Source of the DNA: Rhodanobacter glycinis
Lineage (GTDB): Bacteria > Pseudomonadota > Gammaproteobacteria > Xanthomonadales > Rhodanobacteraceae
NCBI RefSeq assembly: GCF_006438785.1
Contig: NZ_RCZB01000001.1
Span: forward strand, 1,313,912 to 1,377,911
DNA: 64,000 nt
Direction: 5' to 3'
Shown here: one piece after another, positions 52,417 to 62,185 of the stretch
How the letters are laid out: every line of letters starts with the position of its first letter
How positions within the stretch are numbered: the first letter of the stretch is position 1
Position numbers and translations under genes: made by a program
The notes under the pieces: generated by a model
What the model saw: the letters and a program-made list of their open reading frames with translations, nothing else
Databases searched by the model: none
Told to the model about the DNA's origin: nothing

Positions 52417-53277
52417 ATGCGGCACTTCAAGCAGCTGTTGTTCGGTATCGCCGTGTGCATGGCATCGGGTGCGGCGATGGCCGCACATGACAAACCAGCG
52501 AGCGAGGCCACCCTCATGGAAAGCGTGCAGCACCTGCGGGACTACGAGGTCGTCGAGTTCCGTCGCTACGTCACCGCAGACGGCAAGCGGGCGAACTTCG
52601 TGAAGTACTTCGACGCGTATTTTCCCGAAGCGTTCGAGCAACTCGGCGCCATGGTGTTCGGGCAATTCACCGAGCGGGGCAATCCGAAACGTTTCACCTG
52701 GCTGCGCGGATTCAGGGACATCAATGCGCGCCCGATCATCAACGCGGCTTTCTATTACGGGCCGCTGTGGAAGGAACATCGCGTCAAGGTAAACGCGATC
52801 CTTCCGGACAGCGACAACGTGATGCTGTTGCGTCCGTTGCATCCGGACCAGGGCATCACGGTGCTGCCGGCAGTCGATCCGGTGATCGAAGATCAGGGTG
52901 CGCAGGGCATCGTGGTGGCGCAGATTTTCACGGTGAAGAAAGGCAGCGAGGAAGCGTTTGCGAAACTGGCAGAGGCCGCGTTTTCCACCTACCGCATCGA
53001 AGGCGTGCATCCGGCCGGCGTGCTGGTGACGCTGGATGTGCCAAACAACTTTCCGCAACTGCCGATCCGCACGGACGGACCGTTCCTGGTCTGGCTGGGC
53101 GTAGTCAGGGACGATGCCGTCGTCGACAGGCAATTGGCACCACGGCTGACTGCCGCCGAACAATCGCTATTCGCCACCGGCCTGCTGCGCAATGCGCCCG
53201 AACGCGTGGTGATGGATCCGACACCGCGCTCGCGCCTGCGCTGGCTATCCGACGCCACCATGGGTACGTCGCCATGA
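52417..53277 (+). CDS. Secreted NIPSNAP domain protein
   Basis: 286 residues with a Sec signal (1-22, ending GAAMAAHD). The NIPSNAP/dimeric alpha-beta-barrel signature is visible: YEVVEFRRYVTADGKRANFVKYF and GQFTERGNPKRFTWLRGFRDINAR. A second similar half may be present (IVVAQIFTVKKGSEEAFAKLAEAAF). NIPSNAP relatives bind small hydrophobic molecules; no substrate is known here. GGGAGA precedes the ATG. Its stop overlaps the LysE-family start, so it opens a four-gene operon. Confidence 0.82.
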   Translation: MRHFKQLLFGIAVCMASGAAMAAHDKPASEATLMESVQHLRDYEVVEFRRYVTADGKRANFVKYFDAYFPEAFEQLGAMVFGQFTERGNPKRFTWLRGFRDINARPIINAAFYYGPLWKEHRVKVNAILPDSDNVMLLRPLHPDQGITVLPAVDPVIEDQGAQGIVVAQIFTVKKGSEEAFAKLAEAAFSTYRIEGVHPAGVLVTLDVPNNFPQLPIRTDGPFLVWLGVVRDDAVVDRQLAPRLTAAEQSLFATGLLRNAPERVVMDPTPRSRLRWLSDATMGTSP

Positions 53278-53912
53278 ACCACTACGAACAACTGTGGCTG
53301 TTCTTCGTGCTGGTCTTCGGCATCATCGTGCTGCCGGGGCTCGACATGGCCTTCGTCATGGGCAGCGCATTGACGGGTGGCCGCAGCCGGGGAATGGCCG
53401 CGGTCGCCGGCATCATCGCCGGCGGGGTGTGCCACGTACTGATGACCGCGTTGGGCATCAGCGTGCTGATCCGGCTGATTCCCGGCGCGTTCAACGCCCT
53501 GCTGCTGGGCGGCGCGCTGTACATCGCATGGATCGGCATGTCGCTGATCCGCAGCGAGTCCTCGTTTGGTGTGCAGCCTGACCACAGCGTGCGCTCCCGG
53601 GCGACCACCTTTCGCCAGGGCATGCTCACCAGTCTGCTCAACCCCAAGGCGTACCTGTTCATGCTGGCGATCTTTCCGCAGTTCCTGCGCCCGGAGTACG
53701 GCGCGATCTGGGTGCAGGCAGCGGTCATGTGGCTCATCATCGCGCTCACTCAATTGTGCGTGTACGGCGGCCTGACCTTGATGGCCGATCGAGCCCGGCT
53801 CTGGTTGCAGGGCAAGCCTGCCGCGGGGCTCGTGGCCACCCGCTGCGTGGGCCTGCTGCTGATGGCGGCAGCGATGTTCACCGGCTTCGAGGGCTGGCGC
53901 GGGATTCATTGA
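53274..53912 (+). CDS. LysE/RhtB family exporter
   Basis: 212-residue inner-membrane exporter with about six hydrophobic helices. The family marks LPGLDMAFVMGSALTGGRSRG near the start and TSLLNPKAYLFMLAIFPQF in the middle are clear. Members expel amino acids or derivatives. The ATG overlaps the NIPSNAP gene stop (ATGA). Grouped with a hydrolase and a monooxygenase, it may export their product. Confidence 0.9.
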   Translation: MNHYEQLWLFFVLVFGIIVLPGLDMAFVMGSALTGGRSRGMAAVAGIIAGGVCHVLMTALGISVLIRLIPGAFNALLLGGALYIAWIGMSLIRSESSFGVQPDHSVRSRATTFRQGMLTSLLNPKAYLFMLAIFPQFLRPEYGAIWVQAAVMWLIIALTQLCVYGGLTLMADRARLWLQGKPAAGLVATRCVGLLLMAAAMFTGFEGWRGIH

Positions 53913-54015
53913 CGTCGCTGTGGCTGCCGCGGGCACGGATGATCACGTGCATGTTTCGTCGGCCGGCGAAACGTTCGGTGGCGCGTGGGCGTCAGGATGA
54001 CGGCCCCGCCCCACC

Positions 54016-55017
54016 ATGAAGGCTGTACGCATGTCGGCATTACTCGCACTCGGATTGATCGCGGCAATTTCCACAAGCACCACCTACCTGCCGGTTGCGC
54101 AGGAACCCGGGCAACGGCTTGCCCTGCATTGCGTGGCCCCGGCCCATGCCAACGGCCAGAGCGTGCTGTTCGTGCATGGCGCGAGCTTCCCCACCATGCT
54201 GGCCTTCGGCTTCGAATTTGCGCCGGGCGATTCATGGATGGATTTCATGGCGCGGCAGGGCTTTCTCGCCTGCGGCCTCGACTTCCTGGGGTTTGGCGCG
54301 TCCAGTCGCCCCGCAGCGATGGCCGGCGCGGCCGAAGGCGCGGCACCGGTGACCCGGGCAGCCGAAGCCGCACGGGAGATCGCCACAGCGATCGATTATC
54401 TGCAACGGGAACGCGGGATGGGCCACGTCCATCTGGTCGCCCATTCCTGGGGCACCATCCCGGCCGCCGCCTTTGCTGCTACCCATCCCGGCGCGCTGGC
54501 TTCACTGACCTTGTTCGGCCCCGTCGTGCCGAAGCCGGGCGAGAAGGCCGAGCCGGTTCACGCCGCGTGGTGGACCATCACCGCCGAGGCACGCTACCAG
54601 CAACTGCGATTCAAGGACGTCCTGCCGCCGGAACAGAGCTTGCTGGAGCCGGCGGTTGCGCAGCGATGGGCAGCCAGATTCGACGCCTCCGTTCCGCATA
54701 TCGAAGGCGACAAGCCGGGAGATCTGCGCATTCCCGCCGGCCCGGCGGCGGACATCGAGGCAGTGGCTGCCAGCGGCAACTATCCCTACAACGCGGCCTC
54801 CATCAAGGTGCCGATCTTTGTGGTGTACGGCGATTACGACACCGTAACGAACGACGCCGGAGCTGCGGCATTCCTGGCGAAGTTCACCGCCAGCCCGCTC
54901 AGATGGCGCATGCGCATCGACCACGGCACCCATGTGATGCACCTGGAACACAACCGGCGTTCGCTGTACCAAGGCGTGGATGCGTTCATCCGCGCGGCGA
55001 ATACGGTGCAGCCATGA
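54016..55017 (+). CDS. Alpha/beta hydrolase with an N-terminal signal
   Basis: 333 residues. The N-terminus is hydrophobic (about 6-25, MSALLALGLIAAISTSTTY) and may be a signal peptide or anchor. The fold is visible: SVLFVHGASFPT (oxyanion strand), the nucleophile elbow AHSWGT with Ser near residue 143, Asp in VVYGDYDTVT and His in RIDHGTHVMHL. The substrate is unknown. It lies 103 nt after the LysE gene, and its stop overlaps the next ATG. Confidence 0.85.
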   Translation: MKAVRMSALLALGLIAAISTSTTYLPVAQEPGQRLALHCVAPAHANGQSVLFVHGASFPTMLAFGFEFAPGDSWMDFMARQGFLACGLDFLGFGASSRPAAMAGAAEGAAPVTRAAEAAREIATAIDYLQRERGMGHVHLVAHSWGTIPAAAFAATHPGALASLTLFGPVVPKPGEKAEPVHAAWWTITAEARYQQLRFKDVLPPEQSLLEPAVAQRWAARFDASVPHIEGDKPGDLRIPAGPAADIEAVAASGNYPYNAASIKVPIFVVYGDYDTVTNDAGAAAFLAKFTASPLRWRMRIDHGTHVMHLEHNRRSLYQGVDAFIRAANTVQP

Positions 55018-55358
55018 TCGCCGTGATCTTCGAACTCACACCGACGGATGGGCATCGGCAGGAGTACCTCGACATGGCAGCGAGGCTTCGGCCCCTGCTC
55101 GACGACATCGACGGCTTCATCTCGATCGAGCGTTTTCAAAGCCTCACGGTGCCCGGAAAGATCCTGTCGCTGTCGTTCTGGCACGACGAGGAAGCGGTGG
55201 CGCGATGGCGGGTCATGGAACCGCACAGGATCGCCCAAGCCCGCGGCCGCGCCACGACATTCAGCGACTATCGGCTGCGCGTGGCCAGCGTCAGCCGCGA
55301 TTACGGCATGCACGATCGCGGGCAGGCACCATCAGACAGCCGGGTATTTCACGTCTGA
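55014..55358 (+). CDS. Antibiotic biosynthesis monooxygenase (ABM) domain protein
   Basis: 114 residues of a dimeric alpha-beta-barrel fold: IAVIFELTPTDGHRQEYLDMA, then FISIERFQSLTVPGKILSLSFWHDEEAVARWR. ABM proteins are cofactor-free oxygenases of polyketides or quinones, or haem-degrading, or simply binding proteins. Only 114 residues are seen and no haem-ligand pattern is obvious. The start overlaps the hydrolase stop (ATGA), so it is the last gene of the operon. Confidence 0.85.
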   Translation: MIAVIFELTPTDGHRQEYLDMAARLRPLLDDIDGFISIERFQSLTVPGKILSLSFWHDEEAVARWRVMEPHRIAQARGRATTFSDYRLRVASVSRDYGMHDRGQAPSDSRVFHV

Positions 55359-55391
55359 AGGCGACCTGTTCAAGTTCATGCACGCACGGCG

Positions 55392-56339
55392 TCAGCGGTT
55401 GCTGACCCCATGCGGCACATGGCCGGTCGCCACATGCTTGCGTGCGGACTCGACGTTGGCCGGCGAGTCGTCGAAGAAAATATCGGCGCCGAACGCGTCC
55501 AGGAACGGCCCCTTGTCGCGGCCGCCCAGGAACAGCGCCTCGTCGATGCGCACGCCCCACTTGCGCAAGGTGAGGATCACGCGCTTGTGCGCAGGCGCGG
55601 AGCGGGCGGTGACCAGGGCGGTGCGGATGGGTGAGTCTTCGGCCGGGAACGCGATCTGCAGGCGATGCAGTGCGGTGAGGAAACCGCGAAACGGGCCGAC
55701 CGACAACGGTTCGGCGGCGTGTTCGGTTTCGCTGCGATGGAACGCTTCCAGGCCTTCCTCGCGCGACACGCGCTCGCCTTCGTCGCCGAACAGCACCGCG
55801 TCGCCGTCGAACGCGATGCGCAGCTGCTCGCTGGCGCGCGGGGGCGCGGTGCTGGGCAGGATCGTTGCCGCCGCCACGCCGGCGGCCAGCGCGCGCCCGA
55901 CATCTTCGGCGTTGGCGGACAGGAACAGGTCGGCCTTGAACGGCGCGATGTAGTCGGAGGTGGGGGCGCCGCTGGTGAACGCGGCGCGGCTGATTTCCAG
56001 GCCGTAGTGCTGGATCGCATTGAAGATGCGCAGGCCGGTGTCGCCGGAGTTGCGCGACAGCAGGATCACCTCGACCGGCGGCACGTCGCCGGCCAGCTTG
56101 TTCAGGCCGAGCAGTTTCTGCACCAGCGGAAACGCCACGCCGGGTTGCAGGATCTCGTTCTCATGATCGATCTGAAACTCGCGGTACGCATCTAGCCCGT
56201 CGCGCTCGAACAGCGCATGACTGTCGCCCAGATCGAACAGTGCGCGCGAGGAAATCGCGACGACCAACCGCTGATCGCCGGCAGCGGCGGGATCGTGGGC
56301 GTCGGTGGACGAGGACAGCTTGTTCACGGGTGGCGGCAC
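55392..56339 (-). CDS. 5'-nucleotidase (cytosolic 5NT-1-like family)
   Basis: 315 residues with the layout of the 5'-nucleotidase family related to eukaryotic cytosolic 5NT-1: VAISSRALFDLGDSHALFERDG near the N-terminus, VILLSRNSGDTGLRIFNAI, IAFDGDAVLFGDEGERV and FFDDSPANVESARK near the end. It should dephosphorylate nucleoside monophosphates, such as AMP or IMP. It is followed on the other strand by nothing close; nadK lies 50 nt upstream on the same strand, so the two may be co-transcribed. Confidence 0.85.
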   Translation of the reverse strand: MPPPVNKLSSSTDAHDPAAAGDQRLVVAISSRALFDLGDSHALFERDGLDAYREFQIDHENEILQPGVAFPLVQKLLGLNKLAGDVPPVEVILLSRNSGDTGLRIFNAIQHYGLEISRAAFTSGAPTSDYIAPFKADLFLSANAEDVGRALAAGVAAATILPSTAPPRASEQLRIAFDGDAVLFGDEGERVSREEGLEAFHRSETEHAAEPLSVGPFRGFLTALHRLQIAFPAEDSPIRTALVTARSAPAHKRVILTLRKWGVRIDEALFLGGRDKGPFLDAFGADIFFDDSPANVESARKHVATGHVPHGVSNR

Positions 56340-56389
56340 ATGCGGATCGACGATGGGTCGTTGCCGATCAATCTAGCACGCGACCGGTA

Positions 56390-57151
56390 TCACTCCGCAG
56401 CGAACTGTTCGTCGAGGATGCGTTGTTCGAGATTGTGTTCCGGATCGAACAGCAGCCGCACGCCCTGCCCGCCGGACTGCCGGATCGCCACCGTGCGCAC
56501 GTCGCGCACCTCGTGAAAATCGGCAGTGGCGCTGACCGGCCGCTTGCCCGGATCGAGCACGCGCAGAATGACTTCGGTGCGATGCGGCAGGATCGCGCCG
56601 CGCCAGCGACGTGGTCGAAACGGGCTGATCGGGGTCAGCGCCAGCACGTTCGCGTCCAGCGGAAGGATCGGCCCGTGTGCGGAAAGGTTGTACGCGGTGG
56701 AGCCGGCCGGAGTGGCGACCATGATGCCGTCGCACACCAGCGCAGCCAGTTTCACGGTGTCGTTGAGTTGCACTTCGAGATGGGCAGCCTGATTGCTCTG
56801 CCGCAACAGCGAAACCTCGTTGAACGCCAGCGCCGTGTGTTCATTGCCGGCCGCATCGGTCACCTGCATCTGCAGTGGGAACAGCGAGGCCGTATGCGCG
56901 CGTGCGATCCGCTCCGGCAAGCCGTCGAGCCTGTGCTTGTTCATCAGGAAACCGACCCGGCCCAGCTTCATGCCATACACCGGCACCTCCAACGCGCGAT
57001 GCACGTGCAGGGTGCGCAGCATGAATCCATCGCCGCCCAGCGCGACGATCAGCTCGGCCTGTTCGGGCGGCACGTCGCCATAACGATCCACCAGCTTGCG
57101 TCGCGCCTGCTGGGCGATGCTGGTGTCGCTGGCGACGAAGGCGAAACGCAT
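56390..57151 (-). CDS. nadK: NAD kinase
   Basis: Phosphorylates NAD to NADP. The 253 residues hold the hallmark GGDG at 39-42 ([17 protein letters not shown]), the NE motif ([11 protein letters not shown]) near residue 120, and the Gly-rich loop [23 protein letters not shown]. Length suits the short bacterial type. It lies upstream of the 5'-nucleotidase on the same strand; NADP supply and nucleotide turnover may be linked. The NAD-glutamate dehydrogenase gene is 105 nt away, same strand. Confidence 0.95.
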   Translation of the reverse strand: MRFAFVASDTSIAQQARRKLVDRYGDVPPEQAELIVALGGDGFMLRTLHVHRALEVPVYGMKLGRVGFLMNKHRLDGLPERIARAHTASLFPLQMQVTDAAGNEHTALAFNEVSLLRQSNQAAHLEVQLNDTVKLAALVCDGIMVATPAGSTAYNLSAHGPILPLDANVLALTPISPFRPRRWRGAILPHRTEVILRVLDPGKRPVSATADFHEVRDVRTVAIRQSGGQGVRLLFDPEHNLEQRILDEQFAAE

Positions 57152-57256
57152 GCGCGAGAATCCGTGGCGGAGGTCAGCCGAGATTACACAGCATGAAGGC
57201 GCAAGACCATGTCTGATCCGGCGCCTTCGTGATTCAACCTGCCGGCCCGTACGAAC

Positions 57257-60200
57257 TCAGCTCACCGGCACCTGCGCCAGCTGGGCCAGGCGGCGTACGG
57301 CGACCGAAGCGATCGGGTAATCCGCGTTCTGGGTGAGGATTTCCGCCAGCATGCTGCGGGTGTACTGCAGCGTGGCGTCGTCGCGCTGCAACCACGCCTG
57401 CACCGGCGAAATGTCCTTGCGATCGCCGGACAACGCGAGTACCTGCAGCGCCAGCGCGCGATGCTGGTGATTGAGTTCGTCCAGCAGCGAGCCACGCGCC
57501 TGTGCGTGCCAGTGGCCCTCCACCGGCAGCGCCTCGATCTGGTCACGCAGCCATTCCAGATCCAGCGCCTCGCCCAGTTCGTAGAACACGCCGGCGACCT
57601 TCTCGATCGGCTGACCGCCCTGCTGCGCCACCTCGACCATGTCCAGCGCCGCGCGCAGCTCCGGCATGCGGGCCAGCCGCAAGGCCAGTTCGGCAGGCAT
57701 GCCAAGGCCTTCCCATTTCTCCTGGCTGCACGAGAAATCACCCTTGCCGGTCGGCGTCAGCACTTCCGGCAATGCCTTGCGCAGGGCCGACACGCTGGCC
57801 TGGTAACGCTCGACATTCGCGGCGATATCCAGCGAACCGCCTGGACGATTGAGCAGCCAGCGCGTCATGTGCCGCAACAGCGACCAGATCTGCTTGATCG
57901 CGTCGATCTGGGTGTCCTCGGCGACCTTGCTGTCGAGCGCCTCGATATGCGCCCACAGCTCGCGCGCCTCGAGGATCTCGCGCGCCGCGGTGTACGCCTT
58001 GGCAATCGCCGCCGGGCGCTGGCCGGTGTCTTCCTGCATGCGCATCATGAAGGTGGCGCCCATGCGGTTGATCGTCGAGTTGGTCACCGCGGTGGCGATG
58101 ATCTCGCGCTTCAGGCGATGGCGCTGCATGTGCTCTGCATACTTCACGTGCAGCGGCTCGGGGAAGTAGCGCACCAGCTCCTTGGACAGATACGGATCTT
58201 CCGGTACATCCGAATCCAGCATCTGCTGGAACAGGCGGATCTTGTCGTACGAGAGCAGCACCGCCAGCTCCGGTCGGGTAAGCCCGAGCCCGCGCGTCTT
58301 GCGCTCGGTCAGCTCGGCCTCGGACGGCAGGTTCTCGACCTGGCGATCCAGCGTGCCTTCGGCTTCCAGCGTACGGATGAAGTGCGCCATCGAGCCGATG
58401 CGGCTTACCGACTGATGTTCCATCAGGGTGATCGCCTGGTTCTGGCGGTAGTTGTCCCACAGCACCAGCTGGCCCACTTCGTCGGTCATCGCGGCGAGCT
58501 GCGCATTGCGCGCATCGAAGCTCAGTTCGCCACGCTGCACGGCATCGTTGAGCAGGATCTTGATGTTCACCTCGTGATCGGAAGTGTCCACGCCGGCGGA
58601 GTTGTCGATGAAGTCGGTGTTCAGCAACACGCCCTTCTGGGCCGCCTCGATGCGGCCTTTCTGGGTCATGCCCAGGTTGCCGCCCTCGCCCACGATCTTG
58701 CAGCGCAGGTCGGCGCCGTTGACGCGCAGCGCGTTGTTGGCGCGATCGCCTACGTCGGCATGCGTCTCGGCGGAGGACTTCACATAGGTGCCGATGCCGC
58801 CGTTCCACAGCAGGTCGACCGGCGCCTTGAGGATGGCACTGAGCAGATCGGTCGGCGCCATGTGCTCGACGTCGGGCTTCAGGCCCAGCACCGCGCGCAC
58901 TTCCGGTGAGATCGGGATCGACTTGGCGCTGCGCGGATAGATGCCGCCGCCAGTGGAGATCAGCGACTTGTCGTAATCGTCCCAGCTCGAACGCGGCACC
59001 GTGAACATGCGCTGGCGCTCGGCGAACGAGCGCGCGGTATCCGGATTCGGATCGAGGAACACATGGCGGTGATCGAACGCGGCCAGCAGACGGATGTGCT
59101 CGGACAGCATCATGCCGTTGCCGAACACGTCACCGGACATGTCGCCGATGCCGACGCAGGTGAAGTCCTGGGTCTGGCAATCGCGGTTGAGCGAGCGGAA
59201 GTGGCGCTTGACCGATTCCCACGCACCCTTCGCAGTGATGCCCATGCCCTTGTGGTCGTAGCCGTACGAACCGCCGGAGGCAAACGCATCACCGAGCCAG
59301 TAGTTGTGCTCGATCGAGATCGCGTTGGCGATGTCGGAGAACGTGGCGGTGCCCTTGTCGGCTGCCACCACCAGGTAGGGATCGTCCGCATCGTGGCGCA
59401 CCACGTCGTGCGGATTGACCACCTTGCCTTCGACCAGGTTGTCGGTGATGTCGAGCAGGCCGTTGATGAACAGGCGGTAGCAGGCAATGCCCTCGGCCAG
59501 CTGCGCGTCGCGATCGCCGCCGACAGGCGCCTTCTTGACGAAAAAGCCGCCCTTGGAGCCGACCGGCACGATGACCGTGTTCTTGACCATCTGCGCCTTG
59601 ACCAGGCCCAGCACCTCGGTGCGGAAATCCTCGCGCCGGTCGGACCAGCGCAGGCCGCCGCGCGCCACCGCGCCGAAGCGCAGATGGATGCCTTCGACGC
59701 GCGGTGCGCATACCCAGATCTCGCGATACGGCACCGGCTTGGGCAGCTCGGGCACCATGTGCGAATCGAGCTTGTAGCTGATGTAGCCGCGATGCGCGCC
59801 GTCCCACAACTGGAAGAAACTGGTGCGCAGGGTGGCCCGGATCAGCGACACGAAGCTGCGCAGGATGCGATCCTCGTCGAGACTGGCGACGTTCTCCAGC
59901 AGCACGCCGATGGTGTGCTCGACGGTGCGGACCTGTTCATCGCGCGGCGCTGAAAGTGCCGCGCTCAGTTCGTGGATCAACGCCGGATGTGCGCTCTGAA
60001 CATTGGCCGGGATCAGCACCTGCATCTCTGTGGCCAGGGTAGCGCCGGCCACCTTCAGTTCATCGGCGGAAAGTGCCTCGCGGCGCGGGTCGAATTTCGC
60101 CAGGAACAGTTCCACCAGCAGGCCGGCGATCGCCGGATAGCGGTTGAGGGTTTCCTCCATGTACGCCTGCGAGAACGTCGCGCCGGTCTGCAGCAGGTAC

Positions 60201-62185
60201 TTGCAGTAGCCGCGCAGCATCGCCACCTGACGCCAGCCGAGCTTGGCGCCCAGCACCAGGCGGTTGAAGCCGTCGTTCTCGGCGTTGCCACGCCAGATCT
60301 GCTCGAATGCATCCTCGAACAGCGCACCGACCTGCTCGACGCTGAAGGTAAGCTTGCCCACCGGCTGCACTTCGAAATCCTGGATCGATCGCGGCGCATC
60401 ACCGGGCATGTCGTAGACGTGTTCGGTCAGCACGCGCAGGCCGAGGTTCTCCAGCTGCGGCAGCACCTCGGACAGGGCGATGTCGCCGCCCGAGCGGTAG
60501 ACCTTGAAGCGCAGCGTCTCGGGCGCCTTCGGCGGATGGTAGAACGACATCCGCAGCGCGTTGTCGCCATCCAGCAGCGACAGCTGGTACACGTCTTCGG
60601 CAGCCACTGCCGGGCTGACATCCTCGACGTAACCTGCCGGCAACGACTTGGCATATCGGTTGGCCAGCACCACACCTTCATGGTCGCCGCGCTGCTGCAC
60701 CAGTGCGTCGCGCACCTCGTCGTGCCAGTTGCGCACGATGCTGGCCACGCCCTGCTCCAGTGCGGCCAGGTCGTATGTGGGCTGGTCGCCGATCTTCGGG
60801 CGCAGCACGATGGTCAGCCGCGCCAGCGCAGCCTCGCCCATCTGCACCGAGGAATCGCTCTGCTCGGCGTGCAGCGCCGAACCCAGCAGTGCCTCGATGC
60901 GCTCGCGCACCGAGGTGTTGAAGCGGTCGCGCGGCACGAACACCATGCAGGTGAAGAAGCGACCGTAGCGGTCGCGGCGCATGAACAATCGCGTGCGCGC
61001 CCGCTGGCGCAGTTCGAGAATGCCCATGGCGGTCGCGAACAGTTCGTCCTCGCTGCTCTGCAGCAACTCCTCGCGCGGCAGCATTTCCAGAATGTGGCGC
61101 AGCGATTTGCCGGAATACGAATCGCGCTTCAGGCCCGAACGAGCCAGCACCGCCTCCACCTTGTGCCGCACCAGCGGCACATCCTGCGGACGCGCCATGT
61201 AGGCATTGGAAGAGAACAGGCCCAGGAAACGCTGCTCGGCGACCGCCCGGCCATCGGCACCGAATTGCAGCACGCCGATGTAATCCATGTAACCGGCGCG
61301 GTGCACATGCGAGCGCGCGTTGGTCTTGGTCAGGATGATCGCATCGGTGGCACCGGACTGCGGCAGTTCGCTGGCCGCCAGCGTGCGCAGGGAACGCGGC
61401 GCCATCACGCGCTCGTTGTTGCGCAGGATGCCCAGGCCGGACGAATCGATCGCACGCAGCACGCGGTCGCCATCGGCGTCGGCGACTTCGTACTCGCGAT
61501 AGCCGAGAAAGGTGAAGTTGTCGTCGGCGATCCAGCGCAGGAACTCGCTGGCCTCAAGCACCGACGCGGCATCCAGCGGCAGCTGGCGTTGCGGCAGCTC
61601 GTTGGCGATCGCCAACGCCTTGTCGCGAATCGCCGCCCAGTCGCTCACCGCTGCACGCACATCATCCAGCGCGGCTTCGATCGAGCTCTTCAGCTGTGCC
61701 TGCTCGGCGTCATCGGCAACCCGGTCGATCTCGAAATGCATGATGGATTCGGCGGCGCCCGCCTCGTCGCCGAGGCCCAGCAGCTTGCCGGAAGCATCGC
61801 GCGTCACCTTCAACACCGGATGGATCACGGCGTGGATCTGCAGTTTCGCCGACACGATCATGCTTACCGTGTCGACCAGGAACGGCATGTCGTCGGTGAC
61901 GATCTGCAACAGGCTGCGGCCGGCATGCATGTCCGCGGAGTTGAGTACGCGGATCGACGCGCGACCGCCCTGGCGTTGCTGCATGAATTCGAGCAGGCCG
62001 CCCACGAGGGCAGCCCATTGCGCCGGTGTGTGCAGGGCCACGTCGCTGCCGTCGATACGCGCAAAGAACGCCTGGCAGAAAACCTGCGCCTCATTCAGAC
62101 GCTGGGGCGACAGACCGCCCTTTTTCAGCTCTGCAAGTACTACAGACGGAAGGGAGGGATCATTCGCCGCATGGGTCGCATTCAT
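57257..62185 (-). CDS. NAD-specific glutamate dehydrogenase (large type)
   Basis: 1642-residue catabolic enzyme oxidising glutamate to 2-oxoglutarate. Length matches the ~180-kDa bacterial GDH of Pseudomonas and Xanthomonas. An N-terminal regulatory region (about 1-700) includes ACT-like blocks. The catalytic core has GGLRWSDRREDFRTEVLGL, PVGSKGGFFVKK with the active-site Lys, and the NAD-binding GIGDMSGDVFGNGM. IVGEGGNLGMTQKGRIE follows, with a helical C-terminus. Conserved regions are in order with no break. It has 532 gene-free bases upstream for its promoter. Confidence 0.96.
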   Translation of the reverse strand: MNATHAANDPSLPSVVLAELKKGGLSPQRLNEAQVFCQAFFARIDGSDVALHTPAQWAALVGGLLEFMQQRQGGRASIRVLNSADMHAGRSLLQIVTDDMPFLVDTVSMIVSAKLQIHAVIHPVLKVTRDASGKLLGLGDEAGAAESIMHFEIDRVADDAEQAQLKSSIEAALDDVRAAVSDWAAIRDKALAIANELPQRQLPLDAASVLEASEFLRWIADDNFTFLGYREYEVADADGDRVLRAIDSSGLGILRNNERVMAPRSLRTLAASELPQSGATDAIILTKTNARSHVHRAGYMDYIGVLQFGADGRAVAEQRFLGLFSSNAYMARPQDVPLVRHKVEAVLARSGLKRDSYSGKSLRHILEMLPREELLQSSEDELFATAMGILELRQRARTRLFMRRDRYGRFFTCMVFVPRDRFNTSVRERIEALLGSALHAEQSDSSVQMGEAALARLTIVLRPKIGDQPTYDLAALEQGVASIVRNWHDEVRDALVQQRGDHEGVVLANRYAKSLPAGYVEDVSPAVAAEDVYQLSLLDGDNALRMSFYHPPKAPETLRFKVYRSGGDIALSEVLPQLENLGLRVLTEHVYDMPGDAPRSIQDFEVQPVGKLTFSVEQVGALFEDAFEQIWRGNAENDGFNRLVLGAKLGWRQVAMLRGYCKYLLQTGATFSQAYMEETLNRYPAIAGLLVELFLAKFDPRREALSADELKVAGATLATEMQVLIPANVQSAHPALIHELSAALSAPRDEQVRTVEHTIGVLLENVASLDEDRILRSFVSLIRATLRTSFFQLWDGAHRGYISYKLDSHMVPELPKPVPYREIWVCAPRVEGIHLRFGAVARGGLRWSDRREDFRTEVLGLVKAQMVKNTVIVPVGSKGGFFVKKAPVGGDRDAQLAEGIACYRLFINGLLDITDNLVEGKVVNPHDVVRHDADDPYLVVAADKGTATFSDIANAISIEHNYWLGDAFASGGSYGYDHKGMGITAKGAWESVKRHFRSLNRDCQTQDFTCVGIGDMSGDVFGNGMMLSEHIRLLAAFDHRHVFLDPNPDTARSFAERQRMFTVPRSSWDDYDKSLISTGGGIYPRSAKSIPISPEVRAVLGLKPDVEHMAPTDLLSAILKAPVDLLWNGGIGTYVKSSAETHADVGDRANNALRVNGADLRCKIVGEGGNLGMTQKGRIEAAQKGVLLNTDFIDNSAGVDTSDHEVNIKILLNDAVQRGELSFDARNAQLAAMTDEVGQLVLWDNYRQNQAITLMEHQSVSRIGSMAHFIRTLEAEGTLDRQVENLPSEAELTERKTRGLGLTRPELAVLLSYDKIRLFQQMLDSDVPEDPYLSKELVRYFPEPLHVKYAEHMQRHRLKREIIATAVTNSTINRMGATFMMRMQEDTGQRPAAIAKAYTAAREILEARELWAHIEALDSKVAEDTQIDAIKQIWSLLRHMTRWLLNRPGGSLDIAANVERYQASVSALRKALPEVLTPTGKGDFSCSQEKWEGLGMPAELALRLARMPELRAALDMVEVAQQGGQPIEKVAGVFYELGEALDLEWLRDQIEALPVEGHWHAQARGSLLDELNHQHRALALQVLALSGDRKDISPVQAWLQRDDATLQYTRSMLAEILTQNADYPIASVAVRRLAQLAQVPVS

